52,483 nt of DNA from Rubripirellula sp. (GCA_012270065.1 JAAXJB010000064.1:19470-71952); one strand, 5' to 3'. Counted from the first letter of the stretch, positions 34,386 to 43,715 are shown. Made by a program: numbers and translations. Notes: generated from the letters alone by a model not told the origin.

Positions 34386-36898
34386 TGAAAACCGTTGATT
34401 CATCACCATCTGAGACGGCTTCAGGTACCATCGACAGATTTTTCAAGTCGATTGGCTGGAAGCCATTCCGTTTTCAGCGTTCCACCTGGCGGGCCTATCG
34501 CGATGGTTCAAGTGGTTTGGTTCACTCCGCAACCGGAACGGGTAAAACACTCGCTGTCTGGATGGGTCCGATTCTGAAATGGCTCGATGAAAATCGTGAT
34601 CGCGACAAGTGGAATCCCAAGCGGCCACCGGGATTGCGTGTTCTCTGGATAACCCCCCTGAGGGCGCTGGCAGGTGATACCGAAGCATCATTACGACAAC
34701 CTCTGGATCACCTGAACCTGCCCTGGCGATTGGAATCAAGAACCGGCGACAGCAAAGCAAGTGCAAAGGCGCGTCAACTCAAACGCCTGCCAACGGCTTT
34801 GATAACGACCCCCGAAAGCCTCTCACTCATGCTGACACATGAGAAACTTCTTGAACAATTCAGCAAACTGGAAGGTGTGATTGTCGATGAGTGGCATGAG
34901 CTTCTGGGAACAAAACGTGGTATCCAGACAGAGTTGGCTCTGGCCCGACTGAGAAAATTGAATCCGCAACTCCGGATTTGGGGATTATCCGCAACTCTGG
35001 GAAATCTGGAACAGGCAAAACAGTCACTGATCGGCGCCGATCTGATCAACGCAGAATCGAGTCATCCAGTAAGGATCATTGAGGGTTACAGAAAAAAACG
35101 TCTGCGGCTCGAGTCAATCATTCCTGAACGCATGGATTCATTTCCGTGGTCGGGCCATATAGGGACGAAAATGGTCCCGCAGGTTGTCGACCGGATTGAA
35201 TCTGTCAACAGTACGCTGGTCTTTGCGAACACGAGATCACAAACTGAAATCTGGTATCAACAGCTACTCAAGCAACGGCCAGACTGGGCTGGTCGTATCG
35301 CTTTGCACCATGGATCACTCGACACAAGCGTCCGCCAATGGGTTGAACAGGGTCTGCGAAATGGAAGCTTGAGGGCTGTCGTGTGCACCAGCAGCCTTGA
35401 TCTGGGAGTGGACTACACAGCGGTCGACCTTGTCATCCAGATTGGAAGCCCAAAAGGAGCTGCCCGCTTGCTGCAACGGGCAGGCCGCAGTGGTCATCAG
35501 CCTGACGCAATCAGCCATTTGGCTTTTGTTCCAACCAATGCAATCGAGTTGATGGAACTGGCTGCAGCCCAGGATGCGATCCGGGCAGGACATCTGGAAG
35601 CCAGACCTCTCTTGAAAAAACCTCTCGACGTACTCGCACAACATCTGGTGACCATTGCAATCGGAGGAGGATTCCGGTCGCAGGAGCTGCTTCGCGAAGT
35701 ACGCTCAACACAAGCCTATGAATCGCTGACAGATACCGAATGGAATTGGGTGCTGGATTTCATAGTCCGCGGTGGGGCTTCACTTGATGCTTATCCTGAA
35801 TTCAAGCGGGTGGAACGGGAAGAGGACTTTTTTCACGTCACACAACGACGACTACAAACCAGCCACCGCATGAATATCGGAACAATCGTCGCCGATGCAT
35901 CGATGCATGTGAAATACCTGAAGGGAAAAACACTGGGAACAGCGGAAGAATCTTTTCTGTCAAAACTCAAGCCACAGGAAAAGTTCCTGTTTGCGGGCAA
36001 GCTCGTCGAGATGGTCACCATCCGCGACAACATTGCCTATGTCAGACGTGCCAAGGGGACACCTGACACAGTTCCGCGATGGATGGGCGGTCGCATGCCA
36101 TTATCGAGTGAACTGAGCGAAGCGCTACGTGAGAAACTGCACGAGGCTTCGCGACAGAAACTCGTGGGCCGTGAAATGAATGCACTGAAGGGTCTCCTCG
36201 ATATCCAGCAAAGATGGAGCATCATTCCACAATCAAACCAGTTGCTGATTGAGCAGATCAAAACACGAACCGGTTATCAGATTTTCATCTTTCCATTTGA
36301 AGGTCGACTGGTACACGAAGGCTTGGCGGCTTTGACTGCCTATCGCATATCAAGAAATAATAAAACTACGTTCTCGATGGCGTGTAATGATTATGGAATC
36401 GTACTTCAATCACACTCCAAAACGGAAATCGATCCAGATACTGCCAGGGTCTGGTTTTCAACCGACAATCTTGTAGCGGATATACTCGAAAGCATGAATT
36501 GTACGGAAATGGCAAAACGCCAATTTCGACAAATCGCCCGCATCGCCGGGCTGATTCAACAGGGGCTGCCCGGCATGCGCAAAAATTCGAAACAACTGCA
36601 AGCCAGCAGTAACCTGTTTTTTGATGTCTTCTGTCAATACGATCCTGACAATCTGCTACTTGAACAGAGTCGCCGGGAAGTGCTTGATCAACAGCTCGAA
36701 GCATCTCGGATGCACATGGCCATGGAACGCATCTCCCAGAGCCAGATCATGATTCAAGAACCGCCTCGAGTCACACCTCTCGCATTTCCATTACTGGTCG
36801 ACAAATTGCGTGAACGCGTCAGCAGCGAGACACTTGCTGATCGCATTGCCCGAATGCAGATGCAACTTGAAGCCGCGGCTGTAAGAACAGGAAAGTGA
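34385..36898 (+). CDS. Lhr-type ligase-associated DEXH-box helicase
   Basis: This 837-residue superfamily-2 helicase is of the Lhr-Core type. Walker A is SATGTGKT (48-55), motif II is DEWH in VIVDEWHELLG, motif III is GLSATLGN and motif VI is QRAGRSGH. The region after the RecA pair holds the winged-helix and Lhr-specific beta-barrel parts expected of Lhr-Core, and the length is right for the core form without the long Lhr C-terminal extension. Members translocate 3' to 5' on single-stranded DNA and unwind DNA or RNA:DNA hybrids. It shares a base with the ligase stop and is followed after 9 bp by the metallophosphoesterase gene. Confidence 0.95.
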   Translation: MKTVDSSPSETASGTIDRFFKSIGWKPFRFQRSTWRAYRDGSSGLVHSATGTGKTLAVWMGPILKWLDENRDRDKWNPKRPPGLRVLWITPLRALAGDTEASLRQPLDHLNLPWRLESRTGDSKASAKARQLKRLPTALITTPESLSLMLTHEKLLEQFSKLEGVIVDEWHELLGTKRGIQTELALARLRKLNPQLRIWGLSATLGNLEQAKQSLIGADLINAESSHPVRIIEGYRKKRLRLESIIPERMDSFPWSGHIGTKMVPQVVDRIESVNSTLVFANTRSQTEIWYQQLLKQRPDWAGRIALHHGSLDTSVRQWVEQGLRNGSLRAVVCTSSLDLGVDYTAVDLVIQIGSPKGAARLLQRAGRSGHQPDAISHLAFVPTNAIELMELAAAQDAIRAGHLEARPLLKKPLDVLAQHLVTIAIGGGFRSQELLREVRSTQAYESLTDTEWNWVLDFIVRGGASLDAYPEFKRVEREEDFFHVTQRRLQTSHRMNIGTIVADASMHVKYLKGKTLGTAEESFLSKLKPQEKFLFAGKLVEMVTIRDNIAYVRRAKGTPDTVPRWMGGRMPLSSELSEALREKLHEASRQKLVGREMNALKGLLDIQQRWSIIPQSNQLLIEQIKTRTGYQIFIFPFEGRLVHEGLAALTAYRISRNNKTTFSMACNDYGIVLQSHSKTEIDPDTARVWFSTDNLVADILESMNCTEMAKRQFRQIARIAGLIQQGLPGMRKNSKQLQASSNLFFDVFCQYDPDNLLLEQSRREVLDQQLEASRMHMAMERISQSQIMIQEPPRVTPLAFPLLVDKLRERVSSETLADRIARMQMQLEAAAVRTGK

Positions 36899-36907
36899 AA
36901 GCATATC

Positions 36908-37594
36908 GTGAAGATCAATATCCTGCATTACGAGCTTGAACTGCTGGCTGAAAAAGGGGTTTACTGGGACAAGCACAGCTGTCTGTTTGTTGCTGATACG
37001 CATTTCGGGAAAGAGTCGACTTTCCGGTCCCATCTCATTCCCGTTCCTGATGGATCAACGGCCGAAACGTTGAAGTCCATCACAAAAATGATCGAGCGAA
37101 CAAAGGCACAAACGCTCGTGATCCTTGGTGATATGTTTCACGCAAGGTCATCATTGTCAAAAACCACTCACGAAGAATTGCGGGTTTTCCGTGAACGGCA
37201 TGCCACTTTGCAGATCAAGCTCGTACCTGGAAATCACGATCGCCCACTGGGGACTCTGCCCAAAGCGTGGAATATCGAAATCGTTCCCTGCGGTGAATTT
37301 GCCGACGGACTTGCAATTGGCCACGAACCCGAGATCATGCCAAATCACGTGGACCTGATGTTGTGCGGTCATCTTCATCCGGCGTTGCAACTGAAATCGG
37401 CCATGGACGTGATCGGCAGGTTGCCTTGTTTCTGGTGGCACAGACAACGCCTGATTCTGCCTGCGATCGGTGACTTCACCGGATGCAGCACAATTCAGCC
37501 CACCTCTGACGATGCTGTTTGGGTCATCGCAGACGGGACTGTCATTGCTTCCCCACTTCAATCAACAAGCAACTTGAAACATTCCGCTACATGA
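36908..37594 (+). CDS. pdeM: Ligase-associated metallophosphoesterase nuclease
   Basis: This 228-residue binuclear metallophosphoesterase is of the ligase-associated family (MPE/PdeM). Motifs in order are ADTHFGK (D30, H32), LGDMFH, VPGNHDR, GHEPE and CGHLHPA, which supply the two-metal site. The Pseudomonas putida homologue is a manganese-dependent single-strand DNA endonuclease. The start is GTG 36908, giving the family-typical short N-terminus before the first motif. It is the last gene of the six-gene operon, 9 bp after the helicase. About 200 bases without an obvious hairpin separate it from the next gene. Confidence 0.94.
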   Translation: MKINILHYELELLAEKGVYWDKHSCLFVADTHFGKESTFRSHLIPVPDGSTAETLKSITKMIERTKAQTLVILGDMFHARSSLSKTTHEELRVFRERHATLQIKLVPGNHDRPLGTLPKAWNIEIVPCGEFADGLAIGHEPEIMPNHVDLMLCGHLHPALQLKSAMDVIGRLPCFWWHRQRLILPAIGDFTGCSTIQPTSDDAVWVIADGTVIASPLQSTSNLKHSAT

Positions 37595-37800
37595 ACAAGC
37601 TGAATTCGGTGACCGCTTCATCCTGAATGAGATTTGACGCTGGCAAACACAGAACTGAGCATCGCCCACCAGAAAAGTGCATTCGAGTCACACTGGACCT
37701 CTTGATTGATCCATGTAGCGCCAGCCCGTACCATGGCAAGAAGGAGAATCAAATTCGCTGGAAGAAGCGGTTTTCACCGGAATGACTTCGATGATCGATA

Positions 37801-38838
37801 ATGATGGAATTTGCTGCTGACTTCACCGCGATTGATTTTGAAACCGCAAGCCGCCAGCCGGACAGTGCATGCCAGTTGGGAGCTGTTGTTGTCCGCAACG
37901 GCCAGGTCGTAGACCGGTTCATGTGGATGATTCGACCAGAGCCGCTCTACTTCAGTCAAAGTAACATCAGAATTCACGGTATCACTCCGGCTCAAGTTCG
38001 TGACGAACCAACCTTTGGTGAAATCTGGTCCGACGTTCACGCGAAGCTCGGGGACGACTGTTTGGTGGCGCACAATGCCAGTTTTGATATCAGAGTATTG
38101 CTCGCCTGCCTACGAACGCACGGCCATCCCGTACCCGAAATGCAGTTCACATGCACTCGTGCGATTGCTCGTCGTACCTGGCCCCACCGTCATCGTTTCG
38201 GATTGAAGCCGCTTGCCCAATGGCTTGGCATACGCTTTCAGCACCATGATGCACTGGAAGATTCTCTCGCCTGTGCAAAAATTCTGCTTGCTGCTGGAAT
38301 CGATCGCGAGGTCAGTTCATTGGACGATCTCGAACAGAGCTTGAAACTGAGTCGTGGAAGGGCCGGTTCATGGGGACTCCGGGGTCCCACCACAAATTCC
38401 CGAAAACGTCCTGTTCGTAAGAATCACCAATCAACCTCACCAAAACCGGCACCTGGTCTTCCGTTTCTATTTCCGAACCAGACATCGGAAAATACAGAGC
38501 ACGCCTCCTCAGGTAATCAGCCAGAGTATGAAATTGACATGCAGCGAATCCTCATTCGTGGTGAATTCGTCCGCCCACTCCATGGCAAACGGATCGCATT
38601 TGTGGGCAAACTGAAAAGCATGAGTGACAGTGATGCAGAAATTCTGACCACCCGGCTAGGTGGCATTTGGCAGGCCAAAGTCAACGAGGAAACAGATTAC
38701 GTGGTCATTGGTTCATCCCGGAAAATGTGTGACTTCAGCCGGGAAGAGCCGCTGGAAAAAAATGGTGAAGATGACAGCAATGCTTTCCAGATTGTGAATG
38801 AGAAAGAGTTTTTAAATCTTGTCACATCCGGCGTGTGA
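37801..38838 (+). CDS. DEDDh 3'-5' exonuclease with C-terminal BRCT domain
   Basis: This 345-residue protein pairs a DnaQ-like exonuclease domain with a BRCT domain. The exonuclease motifs are AIDFETA (Exo I), IRIHGI, VAHNASFD (Exo II) and HHDALEDSLACA (Exo III, DEDDh type). After a linker with many Ser, Pro and basic residues (about 185-245), the BRCT domain follows (GKRIAFVGKLKSMSDSDAEILTTRLGG, then DYVVIG). It would trim 3' ends while the BRCT domain docks on a partner or on DNA. It lies 207 bp after pdeM on the same strand, so it may extend the repair island or have its own promoter. ATG 37804 is an equally possible start. Confidence 0.92.
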   Translation: MMEFAADFTAIDFETASRQPDSACQLGAVVVRNGQVVDRFMWMIRPEPLYFSQSNIRIHGITPAQVRDEPTFGEIWSDVHAKLGDDCLVAHNASFDIRVLLACLRTHGHPVPEMQFTCTRAIARRTWPHRHRFGLKPLAQWLGIRFQHHDALEDSLACAKILLAAGIDREVSSLDDLEQSLKLSRGRAGSWGLRGPTTNSRKRPVRKNHQSTSPKPAPGLPFLFPNQTSENTEHASSGNQPEYEIDMQRILIRGEFVRPLHGKRIAFVGKLKSMSDSDAEILTTRLGGIWQAKVNEETDYVVIGSSRKMCDFSREEPLEKNGEDDSNAFQIVNEKEFLNLVTSGV

Positions 38839-39060
38839 ATGATACGTTTTCGACCCGCCGAGTCGATTTGGTTGATCATCCAGAAGCCAATTTGCAGCTG
38901 TAGAGTGTTTTTTCCAAATTTGGCCAATATCCAGCATGACATCAAGACGGAGACGGGCTCTGAAGTGAATCGCAAAGCACGCGCAATGAACCAAAGGTCA
39001 GATCGTCATACAATCACTGCCGATCGGGCAGGACTGCCATCTAAAACAACTACTTTTCCC

Positions 39061-40071
39061 ATGCACTACAATCTCGTTCTTGCTTCTATCGGCTTGTTTG
39101 TTGCTCATCTCCTCATGCAGTACAAGCAAGTGGATGCCCAAACACCGGATCATCATGAACTGTCCGAGGAACCGGATCCGTTGAATCAGAAATCTGCCGC
39201 TGATCAGTCTGCGCCCTTCAATGTCCCATTGAAGACCTATGGGGGTACTCAATTCTGGACAGACCACCAGCACAAGCAGGGTTATCGTATTCAATCAAAT
39301 TGGGTGACAGGCCACTGGCGACTGCTGGATCGAAATGATGTGCGTCGAGCCTGGGGAACCAGACAACAGTGCAATGCTGCATTGTCGGAAATATTGGGTG
39401 ACCAGACCGAACAGCCGCAAAACAAGGAATATGTCGTTCTTTTGCATGGCCTGATGCGATCTCACCAGTCGATGCGTTCCATGCAAAAGGTGTTGCAGGA
39501 ATCAGACTGCGGAACCGTCCTGCGTTTTTCATACGCCAGCACAAGAAACACGATTGGTGATCACGCTGCGGCTCTTAACGAAGTGCTCACTGGCTTGCCA
39601 AAGGATGCAAGAATTTCATTTGTGGCTCATAGCATGGGGAATATCGTTGTCCGTCATTTGCTGGCGGACTTGAAGCAAACAGATGATCCCAAAGGCTTGC
39701 TTCAACGATTTCGCTGCATGGTCATGCTGGGACCTCCGAATCAGGGTGCCGCCATCGCTCGCAGCCTGGCTCGCACAAAAGTCTTCGGAATCGTTGCGGG
39801 GAAGAGCGGTCTGGAACTGGGTCCCAATTGGCAACAGTTGGTGGGAGATCTCGCTATTCCAGATTTTCCTTTTGCCGTCGTCGCAGGTGATCTGAGTCAA
39901 AAAAACATACGCAATCCGATTCTGGCCGAACAAAGCGATTTTGTTGTGCAGGTGGACGAAACCCATCTGGAAGGTCAGGAGTCATTCGTCACTGTCCCAG
40001 TCGTCCATAGCACCCTGATGAAGAATCCACAGGTGCAAAAAATAGTCGTTGATTTCCTGAAGTCGCATTAG
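39061..40071 (+). CDS. Exported alpha/beta-hydrolase (lipase/esterase-like)
   Basis: This 336-residue alpha/beta-hydrolase has an N-terminal signal peptide (LVLASIGLFVAHLLM, ending near VDAQ) followed by an acidic, Pro-rich stretch. Residues about 120-330 form the catalytic domain: LLHGL (127-131) as oxyanion strand, and AHSMGN with nucleophile S191. The conserved GPPNQGA stretch resembles PGAP1/triacylglycerol-lipase-like proteins. A histidine near the C-terminus (VVHSTLM) is the likely general base. I chose ATG 39061 because it starts the signal peptide. The frame stays open to 38839, but the 74 extra residues look non-coding. The substrate is unknown; an ester or lipid in the periplasm is likely. 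Confidence 0.88.
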   Translation: MHYNLVLASIGLFVAHLLMQYKQVDAQTPDHHELSEEPDPLNQKSAADQSAPFNVPLKTYGGTQFWTDHQHKQGYRIQSNWVTGHWRLLDRNDVRRAWGTRQQCNAALSEILGDQTEQPQNKEYVVLLHGLMRSHQSMRSMQKVLQESDCGTVLRFSYASTRNTIGDHAAALNEVLTGLPKDARISFVAHSMGNIVVRHLLADLKQTDDPKGLLQRFRCMVMLGPPNQGAAIARSLARTKVFGIVAGKSGLELGPNWQQLVGDLAIPDFPFAVVAGDLSQKNIRNPILAEQSDFVVQVDETHLEGQESFVTVPVVHSTLMKNPQVQKIVVDFLKSH

Positions 40072-40548
40072 ACACTCCCAGCGGCTACTTGCACTGCTTG
40101 CGATGGCAGAACGGCGTGACAGATTGCCCTGAGACTGGTTGGTAACACCTCAACCCAATGGAATCAGGCCACCACCAGCCATCCGGCAGTGCCAGACTCT
40201 TCTCATCCAAAACCCGCCATGGCTCAACAAAAAGCCAACATCGACAACGAGGGTTCATTCGCGAGGATGACTCCCGTGAAATCATCTGTACTTCACCAGA
40301 AGGTGAATGACCAAGCCGAGTCAAATGCTTCCCCCCGAAAGGGCAAGTAGAAATAGAGAACGCAGGCATCAATCGACACCTGCGTTCGCAATAGAATAGC
40401 CGCTAATATAATATTGGTTATAGATGAGATCTGGTTGCCCACCCGACACCCGAAACAATCGTTACGGCAATGTCAAAGCAATGTATGTGGCCTCACCAGA
40501 CAAGAAAATTATTGACAGGAAGCTCATCCTTGTAAAGGGTGAATCGAG
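40072..40548. other. Intergenic gap with hairpin, no gene recognised
   Basis: About 475 bases lie between two plus-strand genes. A terminator-like hairpin lies at 40358-40387. A minus-strand frame of 95 codons (40085-40372) contains many Trp and Cys residues and no recognisable family, so I do not call it. An AT-rich stretch (CTAATATAATATTGGTTATAG, about 40404-40424) could hold the promoter of the downstream gene, but no convincing -35/-10 pair is clear. Confidence 0.5.
40358..40387. terminator. Terminator-like hairpin
   Basis: A perfect 9-bp inverted repeat (GAACGCAGG at 40358-40366 and CCTGCGTTC at 40379-40387) has a 12-nt loop. It resembles the hairpin at 11710-11748 in having an AACGC/GCGTT base to the stem. 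It lacks a T run, so it may act as a weak or factor-assisted terminator, or as a messenger-end stabiliser. Confidence 0.45.
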
Positions 40549-42516
40549 ATGACATCACATGACGACAACAAAATCCCCGAATTGCTGAAAATCGGGCAGA
40601 AAATCTCTCTTCTTCCCATCATTCACGGCAGCGGGCAATTCGCCGTCACGGTGCGTCGGTGGATGCTCGAACATTCATTTGACTGCATCGCTGTCCCACT
40701 ACCTGCCTCATTTCGCAGTGCGGTGGAAGCGGCGGTTCTGGAATTGCCACGTCCTTCCATCGTGATCCAACCGCCAACCACCCGTTTGACGGCAGAGCAC
40801 ACAGATTGGCAGCTCAATCAATGGGAACCAGAAACCGACGAACCGGATGCGGCCACTTGCAGCTACATCCCGATCGATCCATGCCAAAGTGTCATCATGT
40901 CTATCCGTGCCGCCATGGGTGAACATATTCCACGAGAATACATCGATTTGGAAACAGATCCTTTCCTTCCTTACGCTACCACCATGCCAGACCCCTTTGC
41001 GGTCCGACATGTGGCACCGGAAAAATTCGCAGCGGCCGTATTGCCAACCATTGTTCCGCCAGCAGACCAACAAACTCGACAGCGGATGGTTCACATGGCG
41101 TGGCGGTTACATCAGTTGGAAAATCAATACAAGCAAATTCTGCTCGTGACCAGCGTGCTTCATTGGCCATGGATTCGAGATGCGTATAGCCAACTGGTCA
41201 GTGGTCCCGATGGGCAACCAAAAAGTGAAGTGACTGCCTCACTGGAATTGCCTGATGACGATGACGTGCAAGAACCAGTGAGATACGCGGTAAAGAATCG
41301 CACGTTGATGTTTCTGTTTGGAGAGTTGCCCTACATCACCGGACTATACGAACGCGCCAGATCAGAACTTGAAGAAGACGATGACTTGCAGATTGACGGT
41401 GTCAAGGAACTTCTGATAGCGGCACGGGAAGCTTATCGCCGTGATCTTGGGAACCGGGCCAGACGCATCACACCGCTGCACCTTTCAAAGTGCTTGCAAT
41501 ATATCCGCAACCTGTCATTGATTCATCGGAGAATGACACCCGACCTGATCACAATTGTGACCGCAGCCAAGCAGATTCTGGGCGATCAGTTTGCACTGCA
41601 TGTTGCGGAACTCGCAAATGATTACAGATATTCTGAAGCAGAAGAAGAACACACCGCGCTTGAGGAGGTCACTCTGGGAATCGATCAAGCGCGCCTTCCC
41701 GATGGAGAAATTGTCTCGCTGGTCAATCGACTTCCTGGGCCACCCATGACGTGGTGCACTCTCGAACTCAAACGTCGACCCAGCAAATCAGAAAAGGATC
41801 AATGGAAATACCGCTGGAACCCTTACAGCCAATGCAGCTATCCACCAGAAGATGACCGGATAGAAAATTTCAGAACCCGTGTGTTCGAACGCGCGCGTTC
41901 CATCATGGGTAACGACCTCGCCAAAACAGAAAAATTCACCACCAGCGTGAAAGACGGAATTGATATCCGGGATACGCTGCGGCACTGGTACGAAAAGCAA
42001 ATCTACGTCAAAGTCGTACCGCCAAGCCGCGGTACCCTCGATGCCTGTGTGATGCTGTTCGACTCGCCCTCTGATCCCCGGGATTATCCCTGGAGGACAA
42101 CGTGGTTCGCTGAACACAAAGATGAGTCGACCTTATCGTTTTATGCCACCAATTACGAAGAAGAAATGGTCGGTCCAGGAATTGGATTGAGCGTGTACGG
42201 GGGAGCTTTGTTTCTCTACCCACCAGTGGTCATTCAGGACATCTGGACCGATGCCAGATTGGATTACACCGAAACGCTCGAAGAACGTCTGGTTGCGGCT
42301 GCATGTATCCATTCACGGGGCAAGCAAATCGCAATCCTGTCGGCTCTGCCACCGGGAAATGGCTTTCGAAAAATGGCGCGCAGATACCGCAAACACCTTG
42401 TCCACGTCCCACTGAATTCTTTCAGTGATGAACAGGTCCAGCAATTACGCACAGTCCACGTTCTTAACGGCAGTGAAGTTCGAAGCTATGCCGAAGAGTT
42501 CATTCGAAAAGTATAG
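40549..42516 (+). CDS. 655-residue protein, DUF5682/TraB-clan-like
   Basis: I do not recognise this 655-residue protein with certainty. No signal peptide or membrane helix is visible. The N-terminal third has a pattern like the DUF5682/TraB-like clan: PIIHGSGQFAVTVRRWML, then FDCIAVPLPASFRSAVEAA, IPIDPCQSVIMSIRAAMG and REYIDLETD. In DUF5682 proteins comparable strands carry HHGPG, a VLVEGP strand and a FIDLP strand. The middle is helical and the C-terminal 250 residues are unassigned (a WKYRWNPYSQCSYPPEDD stretch and late YVKVVPPSRG). The start ATG 40549 has AAAGGG about 9 nt upstream. It is convergent with the next gene, with 62 bp between stops. Confidence 0.8.
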   Translation: MTSHDDNKIPELLKIGQKISLLPIIHGSGQFAVTVRRWMLEHSFDCIAVPLPASFRSAVEAAVLELPRPSIVIQPPTTRLTAEHTDWQLNQWEPETDEPDAATCSYIPIDPCQSVIMSIRAAMGEHIPREYIDLETDPFLPYATTMPDPFAVRHVAPEKFAAAVLPTIVPPADQQTRQRMVHMAWRLHQLENQYKQILLVTSVLHWPWIRDAYSQLVSGPDGQPKSEVTASLELPDDDDVQEPVRYAVKNRTLMFLFGELPYITGLYERARSELEEDDDLQIDGVKELLIAAREAYRRDLGNRARRITPLHLSKCLQYIRNLSLIHRRMTPDLITIVTAAKQILGDQFALHVAELANDYRYSEAEEEHTALEEVTLGIDQARLPDGEIVSLVNRLPGPPMTWCTLELKRRPSKSEKDQWKYRWNPYSQCSYPPEDDRIENFRTRVFERARSIMGNDLAKTEKFTTSVKDGIDIRDTLRHWYEKQIYVKVVPPSRGTLDACVMLFDSPSDPRDYPWRTTWFAEHKDESTLSFYATNYEEEMVGPGIGLSVYGGALFLYPPVVIQDIWTDARLDYTETLEERLVAAACIHSRGKQIAILSALPPGNGFRKMARRYRKHLVHVPLNSFSDEQVQQLRTVHVLNGSEVRSYAEEFIRKV

Positions 42517-42578
42517 GCAACCACAGACAGTCGCCTATTCCAAAATGAACGGTCATGTTGTCAAAACAGCATGATGGG

Positions 42579-43709
42579 CTAATTCCCCAACGAGCGCCGT
42601 TGTGCCGCTTGTTGTGCCGCTCGCTGTGCCTCGAGAACAGCATCTTCCAGCGCCCGACCACCACGTCGAGGCAAATCTTCTTCGGGAACAAGCGGAGGTA
42701 CAGTGCCACTGTTTCGTTGTCTTGCAGCAGCGCCATGCACACCAATCACGCCTGACTGCAGCGCGGGTCCCGGAGGCAGAAAAAAACGCCCTATTCCCCG
42801 ACCCTGAAAATTGACATCTTCGATGACCTGGGGGCTTTTCCCTGTTCGGTCAATGGCGACTGACTGCATCGCCCATTCATGAACAACGATTTCATATCGG
42901 ACTGCCGGTTCATACTCGGTGACAAATTCACGGATTGCAGAATAACCAAAAGGGTTCATGACTCTAAATCGCTCAACCCTTCGTCCCCCAACGTCACGGA
43001 CCAGTTCGACATCGGTCGACGCCCCAGCTTGAAGACGCATCTGGCGGGATTGTGTTGGTGCCTGCAGATCACGCAGTTCCACCTGAATCTCCCGGCGGCC
43101 ATCGTTAACCAGCTTGATCCGGGCTGGTGGCAAAGGTGGATCAGGTACAACCACCGCGTCAACCAGAATGGACTGTGGCATGGGCCACCAGCCAGAGTAA
43201 CCAAGCAAGTAGGGATCAACAGGCAGCCCGTACCACTGCCACGGCGAAAGATGTTGCCAGTGATTCAACGGACGCTGACCAAACGGATGGATCACGGGGA
43301 ACAACTGCCCAGAAAAGAACACCGGTGGGCCAAAGGTCCAAGGTGACAGAATTTGACCACGTCGCAATCGCACACTTCGCCGCGTGTTCATGAAACGTGG
43401 CTGCGGGTCACCCAAAGCTGCTGTTTGCATCATTCCCACACCAGCACGTGGAAACCGAAGCGCACGATGCATCTTCGCGCTGTAATAACCTGCAAATTCT
43501 CCACCAAGGGAATCCAGAGAGGGATCTCGACTGAAAGAAGCCTGCTGACCGGTACGGCTGCGGACCAGCATTTGACCGCCTTGAATTTCAGCTGTCGCTG
43601 TTACTTCACCCGTTGGCTCAACAAGATCAAAAATCTGCTGAGCATGAGTGGATTCCGGTATCAAGACGCCTATCAGCAGCCCAAGGCCGACAAAGAAAAA
43701 AGTCTTCAT
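42579..43709 (-). CDS. Secreted protein of unknown function
   Basis: I do not recognise this 376-residue protein. It has a clear signal peptide (MKTFFFVGLGLLIGVLIPESTHA|QQ). The mature part is rich in Pro, Trp and aromatic residues in the middle (PWTFGPPVFFSGQLFP, HLSPWQWYGLPVDPYLLGYSGWWPMP). It is followed by a region that could form a beta-sandwich (ARIKLVNDGRREIQVELRDL) and ends in an Ala/Gln/Arg-rich helix. There are no cysteines, so no disulfides or heme. A perfect ribosome site (GGAGGTT, 43716-43722) fixes the start. It lies 225 bp downstream of the giant secreted protein on the same strand, which may indicate shared function. Confidence 0.82.
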   Translation of the reverse strand: MKTFFFVGLGLLIGVLIPESTHAQQIFDLVEPTGEVTATAEIQGGQMLVRSRTGQQASFSRDPSLDSLGGEFAGYYSAKMHRALRFPRAGVGMMQTAALGDPQPRFMNTRRSVRLRRGQILSPWTFGPPVFFSGQLFPVIHPFGQRPLNHWQHLSPWQWYGLPVDPYLLGYSGWWPMPQSILVDAVVVPDPPLPPARIKLVNDGRREIQVELRDLQAPTQSRQMRLQAGASTDVELVRDVGGRRVERFRVMNPFGYSAIREFVTEYEPAVRYEIVVHEWAMQSVAIDRTGKSPQVIEDVNFQGRGIGRFFLPPGPALQSGVIGVHGAAARQRNSGTVPPLVPEEDLPRRGGRALEDAVLEAQRAAQQAAQRRSLGN

Positions 43710-43715
43710 GGAATC

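Noticed and set aside
40085-40372. Minus-strand frame of 95 codons in the 40072-40548 gap
   Set aside because: Composition is odd (many Trp and Cys), it has no family signature and it overlaps the terminator-like hairpin. It is not supportable as a gene.
40512-40540. TTGACA at 40512-40517 as a -35 box for the 655-residue gene
   Set aside because: No -10-like hexamer lies 16-18 bp downstream, and the start codon at 40549 is too close for a normal leader.
42553-42574. Hairpin TCATGTTG/CAGCATGA between convergent genes as a terminator
   Set aside because: One wobble pair, an AT-rich stem and no T run. Too weak to call.
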